The notes under the pieces were generated by a model. It was not told the DNA's origin and did no database searches. It was given only the letters and a program-made list of their open reading frames with translations. The position numbers were made by a program, and so were the translations under genes. A stretch of 64,000 bases of DNA from Haloterrigena sp. KLK7 (GTDB lineage: Archaea; Halobacteriota; Halobacteria; Halobacteriales; Natrialbaceae): the NCBI RefSeq assembly GCF_037914945.1, contig NZ_CP149787.1, forward strand, positions 1,612,001-1,676,000. Direction: 5' to 3'. Positions 1-9,017 of this stretch are shown here, piece by piece; position 1 is the first letter of the stretch, and each line of letters opens with the position of its first letter.

Positions 1-635
1 AGGATCTGGCCCTCCACGGTGACGTCGAGCGCCGTCGTCGGCTCGTCGGCGATGATGAGACTGGGCTCGCAGGCTAAGGCCATCGCGATGAGCACGCGCT
101 GGCGCATCCCGCCGGAGAACTGGTGGGGGTACTCCTCGTAGCGCTGCTCGGGATCGGGGATGCCGACCTCCCGGAGCATGTCGATCGCCTCCGCCTTCGC
201 CTCCTCCTCGGAGAGCCCGCGGTTGAGTTCGATGAACTCCCGGAGCTGTCCGCCGACGGTGAAGACGGGGTTGAGCGACTCCATCGGGTCCTGGAAGATC
301 ACCGCGATCTCGTTGCCCCGGATTCGGGTCCGGATCTCCTCGTTCGAGAGCACGTCGTCCCGTTCCCGGAGTTCGCCGTTCGGTCCCTCCTCGAGGCCGA
401 AGATGGTCTCGCCCTTGTAGGTGATCTCGCCGGCGACGATCTCGCCGGGGTCCTCGACGAGCCGCAGCAGGCTCATCGAGGCGACCGACTTGCCGGCGCC
501 GCTCTCGCCGACGAGGCCGACGATCTCGCCCTCGTAGACCTCGAAGGAGATCCCGTCGACTGCGCGCACTGTACCGGCTTCCGTGAAGAACTGCGTCTTG
601 AGGTTCTCGACGCGAAGGAGTGGTTCGGAGCTCAT
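1..635 (-). CDS. Peptide/nickel-type ABC transporter ATP-binding protein (DppD/OppD), partial
   Basis: ATPase subunit of a dipeptide/oligopeptide-type importer; it would sit on the cytoplasmic face and power uptake. The C-terminal end lies beyond the left edge of the window. From the ATG at 635 the visible 211 residues contain Walker A GESGAGKS (43-50), the Q-loop FQDP (114-117), the ABC signature FSGGMRQR (173-180) and Walker B LIIADE (193-198). The start lies one base after the stop of the upstream permease gene, so it is the next cistron of the operon read toward the left. Substrate specificity cannot be read from the ATPase. A second ATPase (DppF type) is expected outside the window. Confidence 0.93.
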   Translation of the reverse strand, partial: MSSEPLLRVENLKTQFFTEAGTVRAVDGISFEVYEGEIVGLVGESGAGKSVASMSLLRLVEDPGEIVAGEITYKGETIFGLEEGPNGELRERDDVLSNEEIRTRIRGNEIAVIFQDPMESLNPVFTVGGQLREFIELNRGLSEEEAKAEAIDMLREVGIPDPEQRYEEYPHQFSGGMRQRVLIAMALACEPSLIIADEPTTALDVTVEGQI

Positions 636-636
636 G

Positions 637-1668
637 TTAGTCGTTGATCCGCGGGTCGAGGGCGTCCTGTAAGCCGTCGCCGAACAGGTTGAAGCCCATG
701 ATGGTGATCATGATCGCGATTCCCGGCCAGATCGACAGCCAGACGTTCGAGTGCATGTAGCCGTGGGCGGTCCTGAGCATCGCGCCCCAGTCCGGGGTCG
801 GCGGCTGGGCGCCGTAGCCGAGGAACGAGAGGCCGGCGACGATGAGGATCGTCACGCCGATCTGCAGCGTCGCGTACACCAGCACCGGCGCGAAGCTGTT
901 CGGAATGACGTGCCTGAGGATGATGTTGCGATCCTTGACGCCCGCCGCCCGAGCCGCCTCGATGTAGTCCATCTCGCGGATGCTCAGGACCCGGCTCCGG
1001 ATGATGCGGGCGAAGACCGGCACGAACGTGATTCCGACGCCGAGCACCGCGTACCAGATGTTCGCCCCGCCGACGAAGACGGTGAAGACGATGATGAGGA
1101 TCAGCGGCGGGATCGAGTAGACCGTCTCGACGGCCCGCATCAGGACGTCGTCGATTCGACCGCCGTAGTAGCCGGCGGTGGCGCCGATGAGCGTCCCGCC
1201 GAGCAGTCCGATGAACGCCGAGATCAGCCCGACGAACACCGACACCTGCGTCCCGTAGACGATCCTCGTGAAGTAGTCCCGGCCGGCGCGATCGGTCCCC
1301 AGCGGGTGCTCGAGGGTGCCGCCGGCCGGTAACGGGTTCCACGACTGCTCCGCGAGCGGGAAGTACGGCGGGACGTGTTCCTGGCCCTGGCCCGGCGGCG
1401 GGATGTGGGTCGGATGGTCGAAGATCGGGAGCAGCTGCGCGAACCGATAGTTCGACACGTGCCCGAACGTGAGCCGCGAGAGGTTGCTGTCGATCAGGGC
1501 GTACACCGCGACGAATAGCACGAACGAGACGATGTACAGCCCCCAGCGGGCCGTCGTGTCCCGTTTGACCTGTGCGACGGTGTACCGCCAGCCGACGCGG
1601 GCTTCGACCTCGTCGTCCTCTGGGACCGATTCCGAGCCGCTTTCGATCTGTGATTCGCCGACTGCCAT
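637..1668 (-). CDS. ABC transporter permease, DppC/OppC type
   Basis: Second membrane subunit of the peptide-type importer. From the ATG at 1668 it has 343 residues: a cytoplasmic N-terminus, a first hydrophobic helix at about 39-58, a long extracellular segment, then the BPD_transp_1 core. The core contains the [13 protein letters not shown] motif typical of DppC proteins and the cytoplasmic EAA loop ([19 protein letters not shown]) that docks on the ATPase. An in-frame GTG nine bases upstream would overlap the previous gene. The ATG gives a TAA-C-ATG junction identical to the next junction in the operon, so I prefer it. Confidence 0.92.
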   Translation of the reverse strand: MAVGESQIESGSESVPEDDEVEARVGWRYTVAQVKRDTTARWGLYIVSFVLFVAVYALIDSNLSRLTFGHVSNYRFAQLLPIFDHPTHIPPPGQGQEHVPPYFPLAEQSWNPLPAGGTLEHPLGTDRAGRDYFTRIVYGTQVSVFVGLISAFIGLLGGTLIGATAGYYGGRIDDVLMRAVETVYSIPPLILIIVFTVFVGGANIWYAVLGVGITFVPVFARIIRSRVLSIREMDYIEAARAAGVKDRNIILRHVIPNSFAPVLVYATLQIGVTILIVAGLSFLGYGAQPPTPDWGAMLRTAHGYMHSNVWLSIWPGIAIMITIMGFNLFGDGLQDALDPRIND

Positions 1669-1669
1669 G

Positions 1670-2671
1670 TTATTCACTCTCTCCGTAGGTAACGCGCGGG
1701 TCGACGTACGCGTAGGAAATGTCGGTGACGATGACGCCGATCACGAACAGGAACCCGAGCATCATCGTGATCCCCATCACGAGCTGGTAGTCGTTCTGGG
1801 CGATCGCGTCGACGAACAGCCGACCCATGCCGTTGATGTTGAACACCGTTTCGACCAGCACCGCGCCGCCGATCGCCGTCGACAGGTTCAGTCCGACGAT
1901 CGTGATGATCGGCAGCTGGGCGACGTTGAAGGCGTGCTTTCGCAGGATCGTCCGCTCGGGCACGCCGTAGGCGCGGGCCAGCTTGACGTACTCGCCCTGC
2001 AGGGACTCGATCATCTGCGTCCGCTCGACGCGCATGATCGTCGCCATCTGGAGGGTCCCCAGCGCGATCATCGGCAACAGCAGGTGCCTGATCGTCTCGT
2101 AGTAGAGCTCGGGGTACCCGCTGATTCCCCGAACGGCACTGGGCGGTCGCCAGGGGTAGACGAGCCCGCTCGAGGGGAACCAGCCGAGTTTGACCGCGAA
2201 GATGAGGATCAGGACGATCCCGATCCAGAACGACGGGGTGCTGACGCCGAAGAGGGCGACGATCCGCGAGACGTGGTCGGTCGGTTCGTTGCGCTTGTTC
2301 GCGGCGATGATGCCGAGCGGGATCGCCGTCACGAGCGCGAACGCGTACGCCGACAGGACCAACAGCAGCGTCGGTCCGATCCGTTCCAGCATCAGGTCCG
2401 CGACCGGGCGCCGGTAGTAGATGCTCCGGCCGAAATCGCCCTGCAACAGGCCGGCCATGTACGTGACGTACCGCTCGTGTAACGGTCTGTCGAGTCCGTA
2501 CCGCTGTTCGATCGCCCTGACCTGTGCTTCGGTGTGCTCCTGTCCCTGCAGCATGAGGCTGACCGGATCACCTGGTCCGAGGTTCGCCAGCAGGAACGTG
2601 ATGACGGAGATCCCGATCAGAACGGGGATCGCCTGTAAGATCCTGTATATCGTGTATTTGAGTAGTTTCAT
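1670..2671 (-). CDS. ABC transporter permease, DppB/OppB type
   Basis: First membrane subunit of the peptide-type importer, 333 residues, the usual length for DppB. It begins MKLLKYTIYRILQAIPVL, the classic N-terminal helix of the family, followed by GPGDPVSLM. It ends with the last helix and a short basic/acidic tail (DPRVTYGESE). The cytoplasmic EAA loop is visible as KLARAYGVPERTILRKHAF. It is preceded by the binding-protein gene across a 108-base gap that carries a strong inverted repeat, and followed one base later by the DppC gene. Confidence 0.93.
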   Translation of the reverse strand: MKLLKYTIYRILQAIPVLIGISVITFLLANLGPGDPVSLMLQGQEHTEAQVRAIEQRYGLDRPLHERYVTYMAGLLQGDFGRSIYYRRPVADLMLERIGPTLLLVLSAYAFALVTAIPLGIIAANKRNEPTDHVSRIVALFGVSTPSFWIGIVLILIFAVKLGWFPSSGLVYPWRPPSAVRGISGYPELYYETIRHLLLPMIALGTLQMATIMRVERTQMIESLQGEYVKLARAYGVPERTILRKHAFNVAQLPIITIVGLNLSTAIGGAVLVETVFNINGMGRLFVDAIAQNDYQLVMGITMMLGFLFVIGVIVTDISYAYVDPRVTYGESE

Positions 2672-2749
2672 TGGTCCGCGGGTCGGTAGTGATCTCGTCG
2701 CCGTTCCGGTGCCGGCGGTGGGGGCGGTCCGCCGGGGTTCGATCGACGG

Positions 2750-2770
2750 GCCCGAACACCGTGTTCGGGC
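2750..2770 (-). promoter_or_regulatory. Intercistronic stem-loop between binding-protein and permease genes
   Basis: A perfect 8-base stem (GCCCGAAC/GTTCGGGC) closes a 5-base loop in the gap between the binding-protein gene and the first permease gene. There is no T-run on the transcript side, so it is not an obvious terminator. In ABC operons such structures often protect or partly terminate the 5' message so that binding protein is made in excess over permease. That role is inferred here. Confidence 0.55.
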
Positions 2771-2779
2771 TCGGTTCGT

Positions 2780-4360
2780 TCACTCGATCGAGACGTTCGC
2801 GTAGTCCGAGGCGAGGGTCGGGTTGTACGTGGAGTCCGGGTGCGCCTGCAGGTCCTGCACGTAGTCTCGCGAGGCCATCGTGTTGTCCTGCGTGAACGCG
2901 GGCAGCGCCGGGAGCTGCTCGACGATCTCCCGGATGATCGGTTCGTAGATCTCGTAGCGCGCCTCCTGATCGGCCATATTACGCGCCTGCGCCAGCCCCT
3001 CGTGGAAGCCGTCGCTGCCCTCGTAGAAGTGGCCCTGGTTGAGCTCCTCCTGACTCTCGTGGAACAGCGAGTAGAGGTAGAAGTCCGGGTCGGGACCGCC
3101 GCTCCACCCCAGCAGGTACATGTTGTAGTCGTCGGCGTTGCCCGTGGTGTACGTGTCCACGAGCGTCGAGAAGTCGAGCTGCTGGACGTCGGCGCCGTAG
3201 CCGATCTCGTCGAGCCGCGTGGCGATCCGTTCGGCGAGCTGCGCGCGGATCCCCTCCGGCGTGATGATCGTCGGCTCGAAGTCGTCGGGCGCGTGCTCGT
3301 CTAACAGCGACTGGGCCTCGTCGGGATCGTACCCCGGCAGGAGCTCCTGGTACTCGTCTTCGGGGAATCCCCAGACCTCGTTGACGACCGGCGGGATCGG
3401 GCTGTACATCGGCGACGTCACGTTCGCGGCGTTGGACTCGATGAAGTCCTGCATCGAGAACGAGTGGGCGACCGCTCGGCGGACCTCGGGGCTGGTCGTG
3501 GGCCCCTCGTTGCAGTTGAACGCCATGTACATGTACGTGGCACTCTCCGCTGAGTGGAGGTTCACGCCCTGCTCGCTCTCGAGGACGTTCCAGTCGTCGT
3601 TCGGAATGCCCGCGATCACGTCGGTGTTCTCGGACCGGATGTCGGAGACGCGTCCCGCCGGGTCGTCGTGGGCCACGAAGCGGACTCGCTCCAAGTTCGG
3701 CTCCAGATCGTCCCAGTAGTCGTCCCATCGGGCGATCTCGACGTAATCGCCCTCGAGTGCCTCGAAGGTGAACGGCCCGCTCCCCACCGGGTTCCTGTTG
3801 AACGCCTCGGGGTCTTCGGACCGGACGCTTTCGGGGACTACCGACACGCCCATCGTCTGGAGCTCGAACGGACCGTACGGGTCCTCGCCGAGGTCGACCT
3901 GGAGCTGATAGTCGTCGATGACCTCAGTGCTCTCGATCATGTCGTACTCGGCGGCGTTCTCCGTCTCCTCCTCGACCGGGGCGGTAAACGAGTAGGCGAC
4001 GTCCGAGGCGGTCACGTCGTCGCCGTTGTGGAACTCGGCCGCCTCTTCGATCTCGAAGATAAAGCGCGTTCCCTCGCGCTCGACGGTCGGCTCGCCCGTC
4101 GCGAGTTTCGGCTGGAGCTCGAGGTCCTCGCCGAACTCGTAGAGCCCGTCGAAGACGTGGTTGATCACCTGAAAGCTGTAGACGTCGTTCGAAACGATCG
4201 GATCGAACTGGTCTTCCCGCGATTGCTCTTGCGTGAACTGGAAGGCGTCGTCGCCGCCGTCGCCTCCCCCACCGATGCACCCTGCGATCGCTGCTCCGGA
4301 GACCGCAGCACCCGAGGCGAGGAGCTGCCGTCGAGAGAGTTCTATGCTGCGTTGCACCAT
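2780..4360 (-). CDS. Peptide-type ABC transporter substrate-binding lipoprotein (SBP family 5)
   Basis: Extracellular receptor of the importer, 526 residues, the normal size for family 5 binding proteins. The N-terminus is a Tat-type lipoprotein signal: twin arginine in LSRRQLLASG (residues 9-18), a hydrophobic stretch, then the lipobox AIAGC followed by a glycine/aspartate linker. The mature protein has the family pattern of N-terminal FDPIVSNDVYSFQVINHVFD and a later NPVGSGPFTFEAL. It leads the operon with the two permeases and the ATPase. A TATA-like CTATATTC on the minus strand about 35 bases before the ATG may be its promoter. Ligand could be peptides, nickel or other small solutes. Confidence 0.93.
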   Translation of the reverse strand: MVQRSIELSRRQLLASGAAVSGAAIAGCIGGGGDGGDDAFQFTQEQSREDQFDPIVSNDVYSFQVINHVFDGLYEFGEDLELQPKLATGEPTVEREGTRFIFEIEEAAEFHNGDDVTASDVAYSFTAPVEEETENAAEYDMIESTEVIDDYQLQVDLGEDPYGPFELQTMGVSVVPESVRSEDPEAFNRNPVGSGPFTFEALEGDYVEIARWDDYWDDLEPNLERVRFVAHDDPAGRVSDIRSENTDVIAGIPNDDWNVLESEQGVNLHSAESATYMYMAFNCNEGPTTSPEVRRAVAHSFSMQDFIESNAANVTSPMYSPIPPVVNEVWGFPEDEYQELLPGYDPDEAQSLLDEHAPDDFEPTIITPEGIRAQLAERIATRLDEIGYGADVQQLDFSTLVDTYTTGNADDYNMYLLGWSGGPDPDFYLYSLFHESQEELNQGHFYEGSDGFHEGLAQARNMADQEARYEIYEPIIREIVEQLPALPAFTQDNTMASRDYVQDLQAHPDSTYNPTLASDYANVSIE

Positions 4361-4389
4361 AACGTATGATATGGTATGACACTACGAAT

Positions 4390-4400
4390 ATAGCTTTTGC
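4390..4400 (-). promoter_or_regulatory. Possible TATA element for the ABC operon
   Basis: The minus strand reads AAAAGCTATATTCG about 30-40 bases before the ATG of the binding-protein gene, inside an AT-rich island that contrasts with the GC-rich flanks. Spacing fits a transcript with a short leader. There is no experimental evidence. Confidence 0.45.
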
Positions 4401-4610
4401 CACCTATCAAAATTATTGGAGAAATTGCGTGGATGGTTGTTGGAATATGAGTAATCGTGGATATGTTAGGGACATGCCGTATACTTATATACGGAATCGT
4501 CCACTCTCGTTGTACTCTCCCGATACCGCGCCCGACTGTCCGCTCTCGTTGTCGGTTTCGTGCTCCGGCGACTCGGGGGAGCGATCGCTCCACGGTGGCC
4601 AACCGGAGAG

Positions 4611-4620
4611 CTTTTTCTAT
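4611..4620 (+). promoter_or_regulatory. TATA element for the PPC-domain gene / polC operon
   Basis: CTTTTTCTAT is centred 26 bases before the ATG at 4642, the standard haloarchaeal spacing for a leaderless transcript. A second AT-rich site (around 4480-4495) lies farther upstream and is less well placed. Confidence 0.6.
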
Positions 4621-4641
4621 GGGCCGGTACAGATGTTGAGT

Positions 4642-5061
4642 ATGAACTACCGCGCCGTCGAGACGACGGACGAGTACGTCGCCCGCCTCGAGCACGGCGC
4701 CGACTGGCGGGCCGAGATCGAGTCGCTCGCCGAGGAGGTCGAGGCCGACGCGGCCTGGTTTACCGCCCTCGGCGCCGTGCAGGACGCCGAACTCTGGTTC
4801 TACGACCAGGCGGAGTGCGAGTACTACCCGATCGAGTTCGACGAACCGCTCGAGGTCGCCAGCTGCGTCGGCAACGTCTCGCGGCTGGATGACGAGCGAT
4901 TCGCGCACACCCACGTCGTCCTCTCGGACGACGAGGGGACGACGTACGCCGGCCACCTGAACGAGGCGACGGTCTGGGCCGGCGAGGTCCACATGCGCGT
5001 CTTCGAGGAGCCCCTCGAGCGCGAGTACGACGAGACCACCGAACTGGACCTGTGGCTCTGA
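4642..5061 (+). CDS. PPC (DUF296) domain protein
   Basis: A 139-residue protein made almost entirely of a PPC domain, the trimeric beta-rich fold also seen attached to AT-hooks in plants and found alone in archaea and bacteria. Family features are the central AAWFTALGAVQDAELWFYD and the HTHVVLSDD stretch that supplies the putative metal or ligand site, followed by GTTYAGHLNEATV. No AT-hook is present. The start is chosen from the TATA at 4611-4620 and the beginning of the domain; a longer reading upstream has non-coding character. The stop is separated by a single base from the polC start, so the two are very probably cotranscribed. Function is unknown; a DNA-binding role is only suggested by family. 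Confidence 0.85.
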   Translation: MNYRAVETTDEYVARLEHGADWRAEIESLAEEVEADAAWFTALGAVQDAELWFYDQAECEYYPIEFDEPLEVASCVGNVSRLDDERFAHTHVVLSDDEGTTYAGHLNEATVWAGEVHMRVFEEPLEREYDETTELDLWL

Positions 5062-5062
5062 C

Positions 5063-8000
5063 ATGCGCGAGGCAGACGAGCGCTACTTCGAGCGACTCGA
5101 GTCCCAGTTAGACGAGGCCTTCGACGTCGCCGAGCGGGCCAAGGAGCGCGGCGCCGATCCGAAACCGGAAGTCGAGATCCCGACCGCGCGGGACATGGCC
5201 GACCGCGTCGAGAACATCCTCGGGATCGACGGCGTCGCCGAGCGCGTCCGCGAACTCGAGGGCGAGATGAGCCGGGAAGAGGCGGCCCTGGAACTGGCGA
5301 AGGACTTCGCCGAGGGACGGGTCGGCGACTACGAGTCGAAGGCCGGCAAGGTCGAGGGCGCCGTCCGCACCGCGGTCGCGCTCCTGACCGAAGGGGTCGT
5401 CGCCGCCCCCATCGAGGGGATCGACAAGGTCGAGATCTTAGAGAACGACGACGGGACGGAGTTCGTCAACGTCTACTACGCCGGTCCGATCCGCTCTGCG
5501 GGCGGGACCGCGCAGGCCCTCTCGGTGCTCGTCGCCGACTACACCCGCGCGCTCGTCGGCATCGAACAGTACGGCGCCCGCGACGAGGAGATCGAGCGCT
5601 ATGCCGAGGAGATCGCCCTCTACGACAAGGAGACCGGGCTCCAATATACGCCCAAGGACAAGGAGACGAAGTTCATCGCCGAGCACATGCCGATCATGCT
5701 GGACGGTGAAGCCACGGGCGACGAGGAGGTCTCCGGCTTCCGCGACCTAGAGCGGGTCGACACCAACAGCGCCCGCGGCGGGATGTGTCTGGTCATGGCC
5801 GAGGGGATCGCGCTGAAGGCCCCGAAGATCCAGCGCTACACCCGCAACTTAGACGAGGTCGACTGGCCGTGGCTGCAGGACCTCATCGACGGCAACTACT
5901 ACGACGACGCCGGTGACGAGGAGAGCGCGGACGACGGCGACGAAGACGACGCGGCCGACGACGGCGACGCGGAGAGCGCGGACGGCGGCGACGCCGAGTC
6001 CGACGCCGACGGCCCCGAGGGACCCCCGCGCGTCGACGAATCCACGAAGTTCCTCCGGGACCTGATCGCCGGGCGGCCCGTCTTCTCTCACCCCTGTGCG
6101 GAAGGGGGCTTTCGACTGCGCTACGGTCGCGCGCGCAACCACGGCTTCGCGACCGCCGGCGTCCACCCCGCCGCGATGCACCTGGTCGACGACTTCCTCG
6201 CGACCGGCACCCAGATCAAGACCGAACGACCCGGCAAGGCCGCCGGCGTCGTCCCCGTCGACTCCATCGAGGGGCCGACCGTCAAACTGGCCAACGGAGA
6301 CGTCCGGCGGATCGACGACCCCGACGACGCTCTCGAGATCAGAAACGGCGTCGAGAAGATCTTAGACCTCGGCGAGTACCTCGTCAACTACGGCGAGTTC
6401 GTCGAGAACAACCATCCGCTCGCCCCGGCCTCCTACACCTACGAGTGGTGGATCCAGGACTTAGAGGCCGCCGGCGCCGACGTGCAGGCCCTCGCGGACG
6501 ACCCCCGGATCGACCTCGAGTTCCCCGACCCCGAGGAGGCCCTCGAGTGGGCCCTCGAGTACGACGCGCCGCTGCATCCGGAGTACACCTACCTCTGGCA
6601 CGATATCTCGGTCGACGCCTTCTGCGGCCTCGCCGCGTCGGTCGCGGACGGGCGGATCGAGCGGGACGGCGACGGCAGCGTGAACGGCAACGGGGACGAC
6701 AGCGTCCTCGTCCTCGCGCACGACGACGCCGTCGCGGACGCCCTCGAGACGATCGTCATCGAGCACCGCCAGCGCCCCGACGCGGACCGCATCGAGATCG
6801 ACGACTGGCGGCCGTTCGTCCGCACCGTCGGCTGCGAGCCCCGGCAGGCGGTCGCCGACGGGGCCGCGCTCGAACCCGAGGGCGGCGAGCGCCCCGTCAT
6901 CGAACTCGAGCGCACCTGGTCCGACGATGACCTCTCCGACCGCGCCCGTAACTGGGGCCGCGAGGACGAACCCGCCGGCGCCAACGCCGTCGAGGCCGTC
7001 AACGAAGTCGCGCCGTTTCAGGTGCGCGAGCGCGCCCCCACGCGGATCGGCAATCGGATGGGACGCCCGGAGAAGTCCGAGAGCCGCGACCTCAGCCCGC
7101 CCGTGCACACGCTGTTCCCGATCGGCGAGGCCGGCGGCGCACAGCGCAACGTCGCCGACGCCGCCAAACACGCCGAGACGATGTCGGACACGCCCGGCGT
7201 CGTCGAACTGCAGGTCGGCCGCCAGCGCTGTCCCGACTGCGCGACGGAGACGTTCAAGAACCGCTGTCCCGACTGCGACGCGCGGACCGAACCGGACTAT
7301 CGGTGTCCCGACTGCGACGAGTCCCTCGAGCCCGACGACGCCGGCCGCGTCGAGTGCGACCGCTGTGAACGCGAGGGCACCTGCGTCGAGGTCCGCGAGA
7401 TCGACGTCAACGACGAGTTCCGCTCCGCCCTCGAGTCCGTCGGGGAACGCGAGAACGCCTTCGACATCCTCAAAGGCGTCAAGGGGCTGTCCTCGACGAA
7501 CAAGATCCCCGAACCCATCGAGAAGGGGATCCTGCGCGCGAAACACGACGTCTCGGCGTTCAAGGACGGCACCGTTCGCTACGACATGACCGACCTCCCG
7601 GTCACGTCCGTCCGCGCCAGCGAACTCGACGTCGACGTCGGTCAGCTCCAGTCGCTCGGCTACGAGGAGGACATCCACGGCGATCCGCTGACCCACGAGG
7701 ACCAGCTGGTCGAACTCAAGGTGCAGGACATCGTCCTCTCGGACGGCGCGGCCGAGCACATGTTGCAGACGGCCGACTTCATCGACGACCTGTTGGAGCA
7801 GTACTACGGCCTCGAGCCGTTCTACGAGTTCGAGGACCGGCAAGAGCTGGTCGGCGAACTCGTCTTCGGGATGGCGCCCCACACCTCGGCAGCAACTGTC
7901 GGGAGGGTGATTGGTTTCACGAGCGCGGCGGTCGGATACGCTCATCCGTACTTTCACGCCGCGAAGCGGCGGAACTGCGACGGTGACGAGGATTGCGTGA

Positions 8001-8722
8001 TGCTGCTTCTCGACGGACTTCTCAACTTCAGTAAGTCTTTCTTGCCCGATCAGCGCGGGGGGAAGATGGACGCCCCCCTCGTCATGTCCTCCCGCATCGA
8101 TCCCTCCGAGATCGACGACGAGGCCCACAACATGGACGTCGTCTCGCAGTACCCCCGCGAGTTCTACCTCGCGACCCGCGAGCAGGCCGACCCCGAGGAC
8201 GTCGACGTCCAGATCGCCGAGGCGAACCTCGGAACCGACCTCGAGTACACCGGCTTCGAACACACCCACGACACCACCGACATCGCGATGGGGCCCGACC
8301 TCTCGGCGTACAAGACGCTGGGTTCGATGATGGACAAGATGGACGCCCAGCTCGAGCTCTCGCGGAAACTCGAAGCCGTCGACGAGACCGACGTCGCGGA
8401 ACGGGTCATCGAGTACCACTTCCTCCCGGACCTGATCGGGAACCTGCGCGCGTTCTCCCGGCAGGAGACCCGCTGTCTCGACTGCGGCGAGAAGTTCCGG
8501 CGGATGCCCCTGACCGGCGACTGCCGGGAGTGCGGCGGCCGGGTCAATCTCACCGTCCACAAGGGCTCGGTGAACAAGTACATGCAGACCGCGATTCAGG
8601 TGGCCGACGAGTACGACTGCCGACCCTACACGAAACAGCGGTTAGAAGTGCTCGAGCGATCCCTCGAGAGCATCTTCGAGAACGACAAGAACAAGCAGAG
8701 CGGTATTGAAGACTTCATGTAG
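5063..8722 (+). CDS. polC: DNA polymerase II (PolD) large subunit DP2
   Basis: Catalytic subunit of the archaeal replicative D-family polymerase, 1219 residues without an intein. The catalytic motif NCDGDED is at 971-977. Zinc clusters are visible at about 720-775 (four CPDC/CDRC-type pairs) and about 1138-1160 (CLDCGEKF...CRECGG). The C-terminus QSGIEDFM resembles a PCNA-interacting peptide. A highly acidic linker at about 279-321 is a haloarchaeal embellishment. Codon use is uniformly GC3-rich except for residues about 943-996, around the known intein insertion point between N971 and C972, where A/T-ending codons suddenly become common. A complex hairpin element starts immediately after the stop. 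Confidence 0.98.
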   Translation: MREADERYFERLESQLDEAFDVAERAKERGADPKPEVEIPTARDMADRVENILGIDGVAERVRELEGEMSREEAALELAKDFAEGRVGDYESKAGKVEGAVRTAVALLTEGVVAAPIEGIDKVEILENDDGTEFVNVYYAGPIRSAGGTAQALSVLVADYTRALVGIEQYGARDEEIERYAEEIALYDKETGLQYTPKDKETKFIAEHMPIMLDGEATGDEEVSGFRDLERVDTNSARGGMCLVMAEGIALKAPKIQRYTRNLDEVDWPWLQDLIDGNYYDDAGDEESADDGDEDDAADDGDAESADGGDAESDADGPEGPPRVDESTKFLRDLIAGRPVFSHPCAEGGFRLRYGRARNHGFATAGVHPAAMHLVDDFLATGTQIKTERPGKAAGVVPVDSIEGPTVKLANGDVRRIDDPDDALEIRNGVEKILDLGEYLVNYGEFVENNHPLAPASYTYEWWIQDLEAAGADVQALADDPRIDLEFPDPEEALEWALEYDAPLHPEYTYLWHDISVDAFCGLAASVADGRIERDGDGSVNGNGDDSVLVLAHDDAVADALETIVIEHRQRPDADRIEIDDWRPFVRTVGCEPRQAVADGAALEPEGGERPVIELERTWSDDDLSDRARNWGREDEPAGANAVEAVNEVAPFQVRERAPTRIGNRMGRPEKSESRDLSPPVHTLFPIGEAGGAQRNVADAAKHAETMSDTPGVVELQVGRQRCPDCATETFKNRCPDCDARTEPDYRCPDCDESLEPDDAGRVECDRCEREGTCVEVREIDVNDEFRSALESVGERENAFDILKGVKGLSSTNKIPEPIEKGILRAKHDVSAFKDGTVRYDMTDLPVTSVRASELDVDVGQLQSLGYEEDIHGDPLTHEDQLVELKVQDIVLSDGAAEHMLQTADFIDDLLEQYYGLEPFYEFEDRQELVGELVFGMAPHTSAATVGRVIGFTSAAVGYAHPYFHAAKRRNCDGDEDCVMLLLDGLLNFSKSFLPDQRGGKMDAPLVMSSRIDPSEIDDEAHNMDVVSQYPREFYLATREQADPEDVDVQIAEANLGTDLEYTGFEHTHDTTDIAMGPDLSAYKTLGSMMDKMDAQLELSRKLEAVDETDVAERVIEYHFLPDLIGNLRAFSRQETRCLDCGEKFRRMPLTGDCRECGGRVNLTVHKGSVNKYMQTAIQVADEYDCRPYTKQRLEVLERSLESIFENDKNKQSGIEDFM
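7889..8050 (+). other. Codon-usage anomaly centred on the polC intein insertion site
   Basis: My hand count over these 54 codons gives 17 ending in A or T (about 31%). About 75 codons just upstream give 5, and about 40 just downstream give 1. The tract is nearly symmetric around the Asn971/Cys972 junction, the site used by PolII inteins in other archaea. The protein sequence itself is the conserved one. This looks like a foreign or recoded patch left by intein homing and loss, or a conversion tract from a diverged polC allele. Confidence 0.65.
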
Positions 8723-8723
8723 A

Positions 8724-8981
8724 CCAAACTTTTGCTCTGCGTGCGGTCGCTCCGCGACCGCACTCGGCAAAACTTTGATGAAAAGCACTCCTCCTTCCGT
8801 TCCGGGACGCAGAGCGTCCCTCCACATCAGTCGTCGGCCCGCTCGCTCCCTTCGGTCGCTCGCGGCGACTACCGGTGAATCGCCTGCCCTCCCCCGTTGA
8901 GCGGACGCTACGCGTCCGCGATGCTCGGAAGAGCTTGCTCTTCCGTAGAGTCGCGCGGCTCTCGCAGTGCTCGAGCCGCGC
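8724..8981 (+). repeat. 3'-end structured repeat element, polC copy (five hairpins)
   Basis: It starts two bases after the polC stop. Hairpin 1 has an outer AT-rich stem (8726-8735 with 8767-8776, one mismatch) enclosing TCTGC, a 10-base GC stem with loop TCC (8741-8763) and TCG. Then come a conserved run beginning GCAAAA (8767-8798), hairpin 2 (8804-8820, loop AGA), the conserved TCGTCGGCCCG (8831-8841) and CGGTGAA (8873-8879), hairpin 3 (8901-8919, loop TAC), hairpin 4 (8926-8945) and hairpin 5 (9-base stem, 8953-8981). The same order of conserved blocks, with different stem sequences, follows the thermosome gene. There is no protein-coding sequence here. Confidence 0.75.
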
Positions 8982-9017
8982 TCTCGGCCATACAGTTAGA
9001 AACGTAGATGCGTTCGC

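Noticed and set aside
5900-6025. Asp/Glu/Ala-rich repeats in DP2 as a tandem repeat or recombination hotspot
   Set aside because: Acidic low-complexity linkers are ordinary in haloarchaeal DP2.
7976-7978. Intein in polC
   Set aside because: Searched for at the canonical site, but the extein sequence NCDGDED is continuous, so no intein is present.
6461-8560. 699-codon open frame antisense to polC
   Set aside because: GC-rich codon structure of polC creates long antisense frames; the product lacks family features and polC itself is certain.
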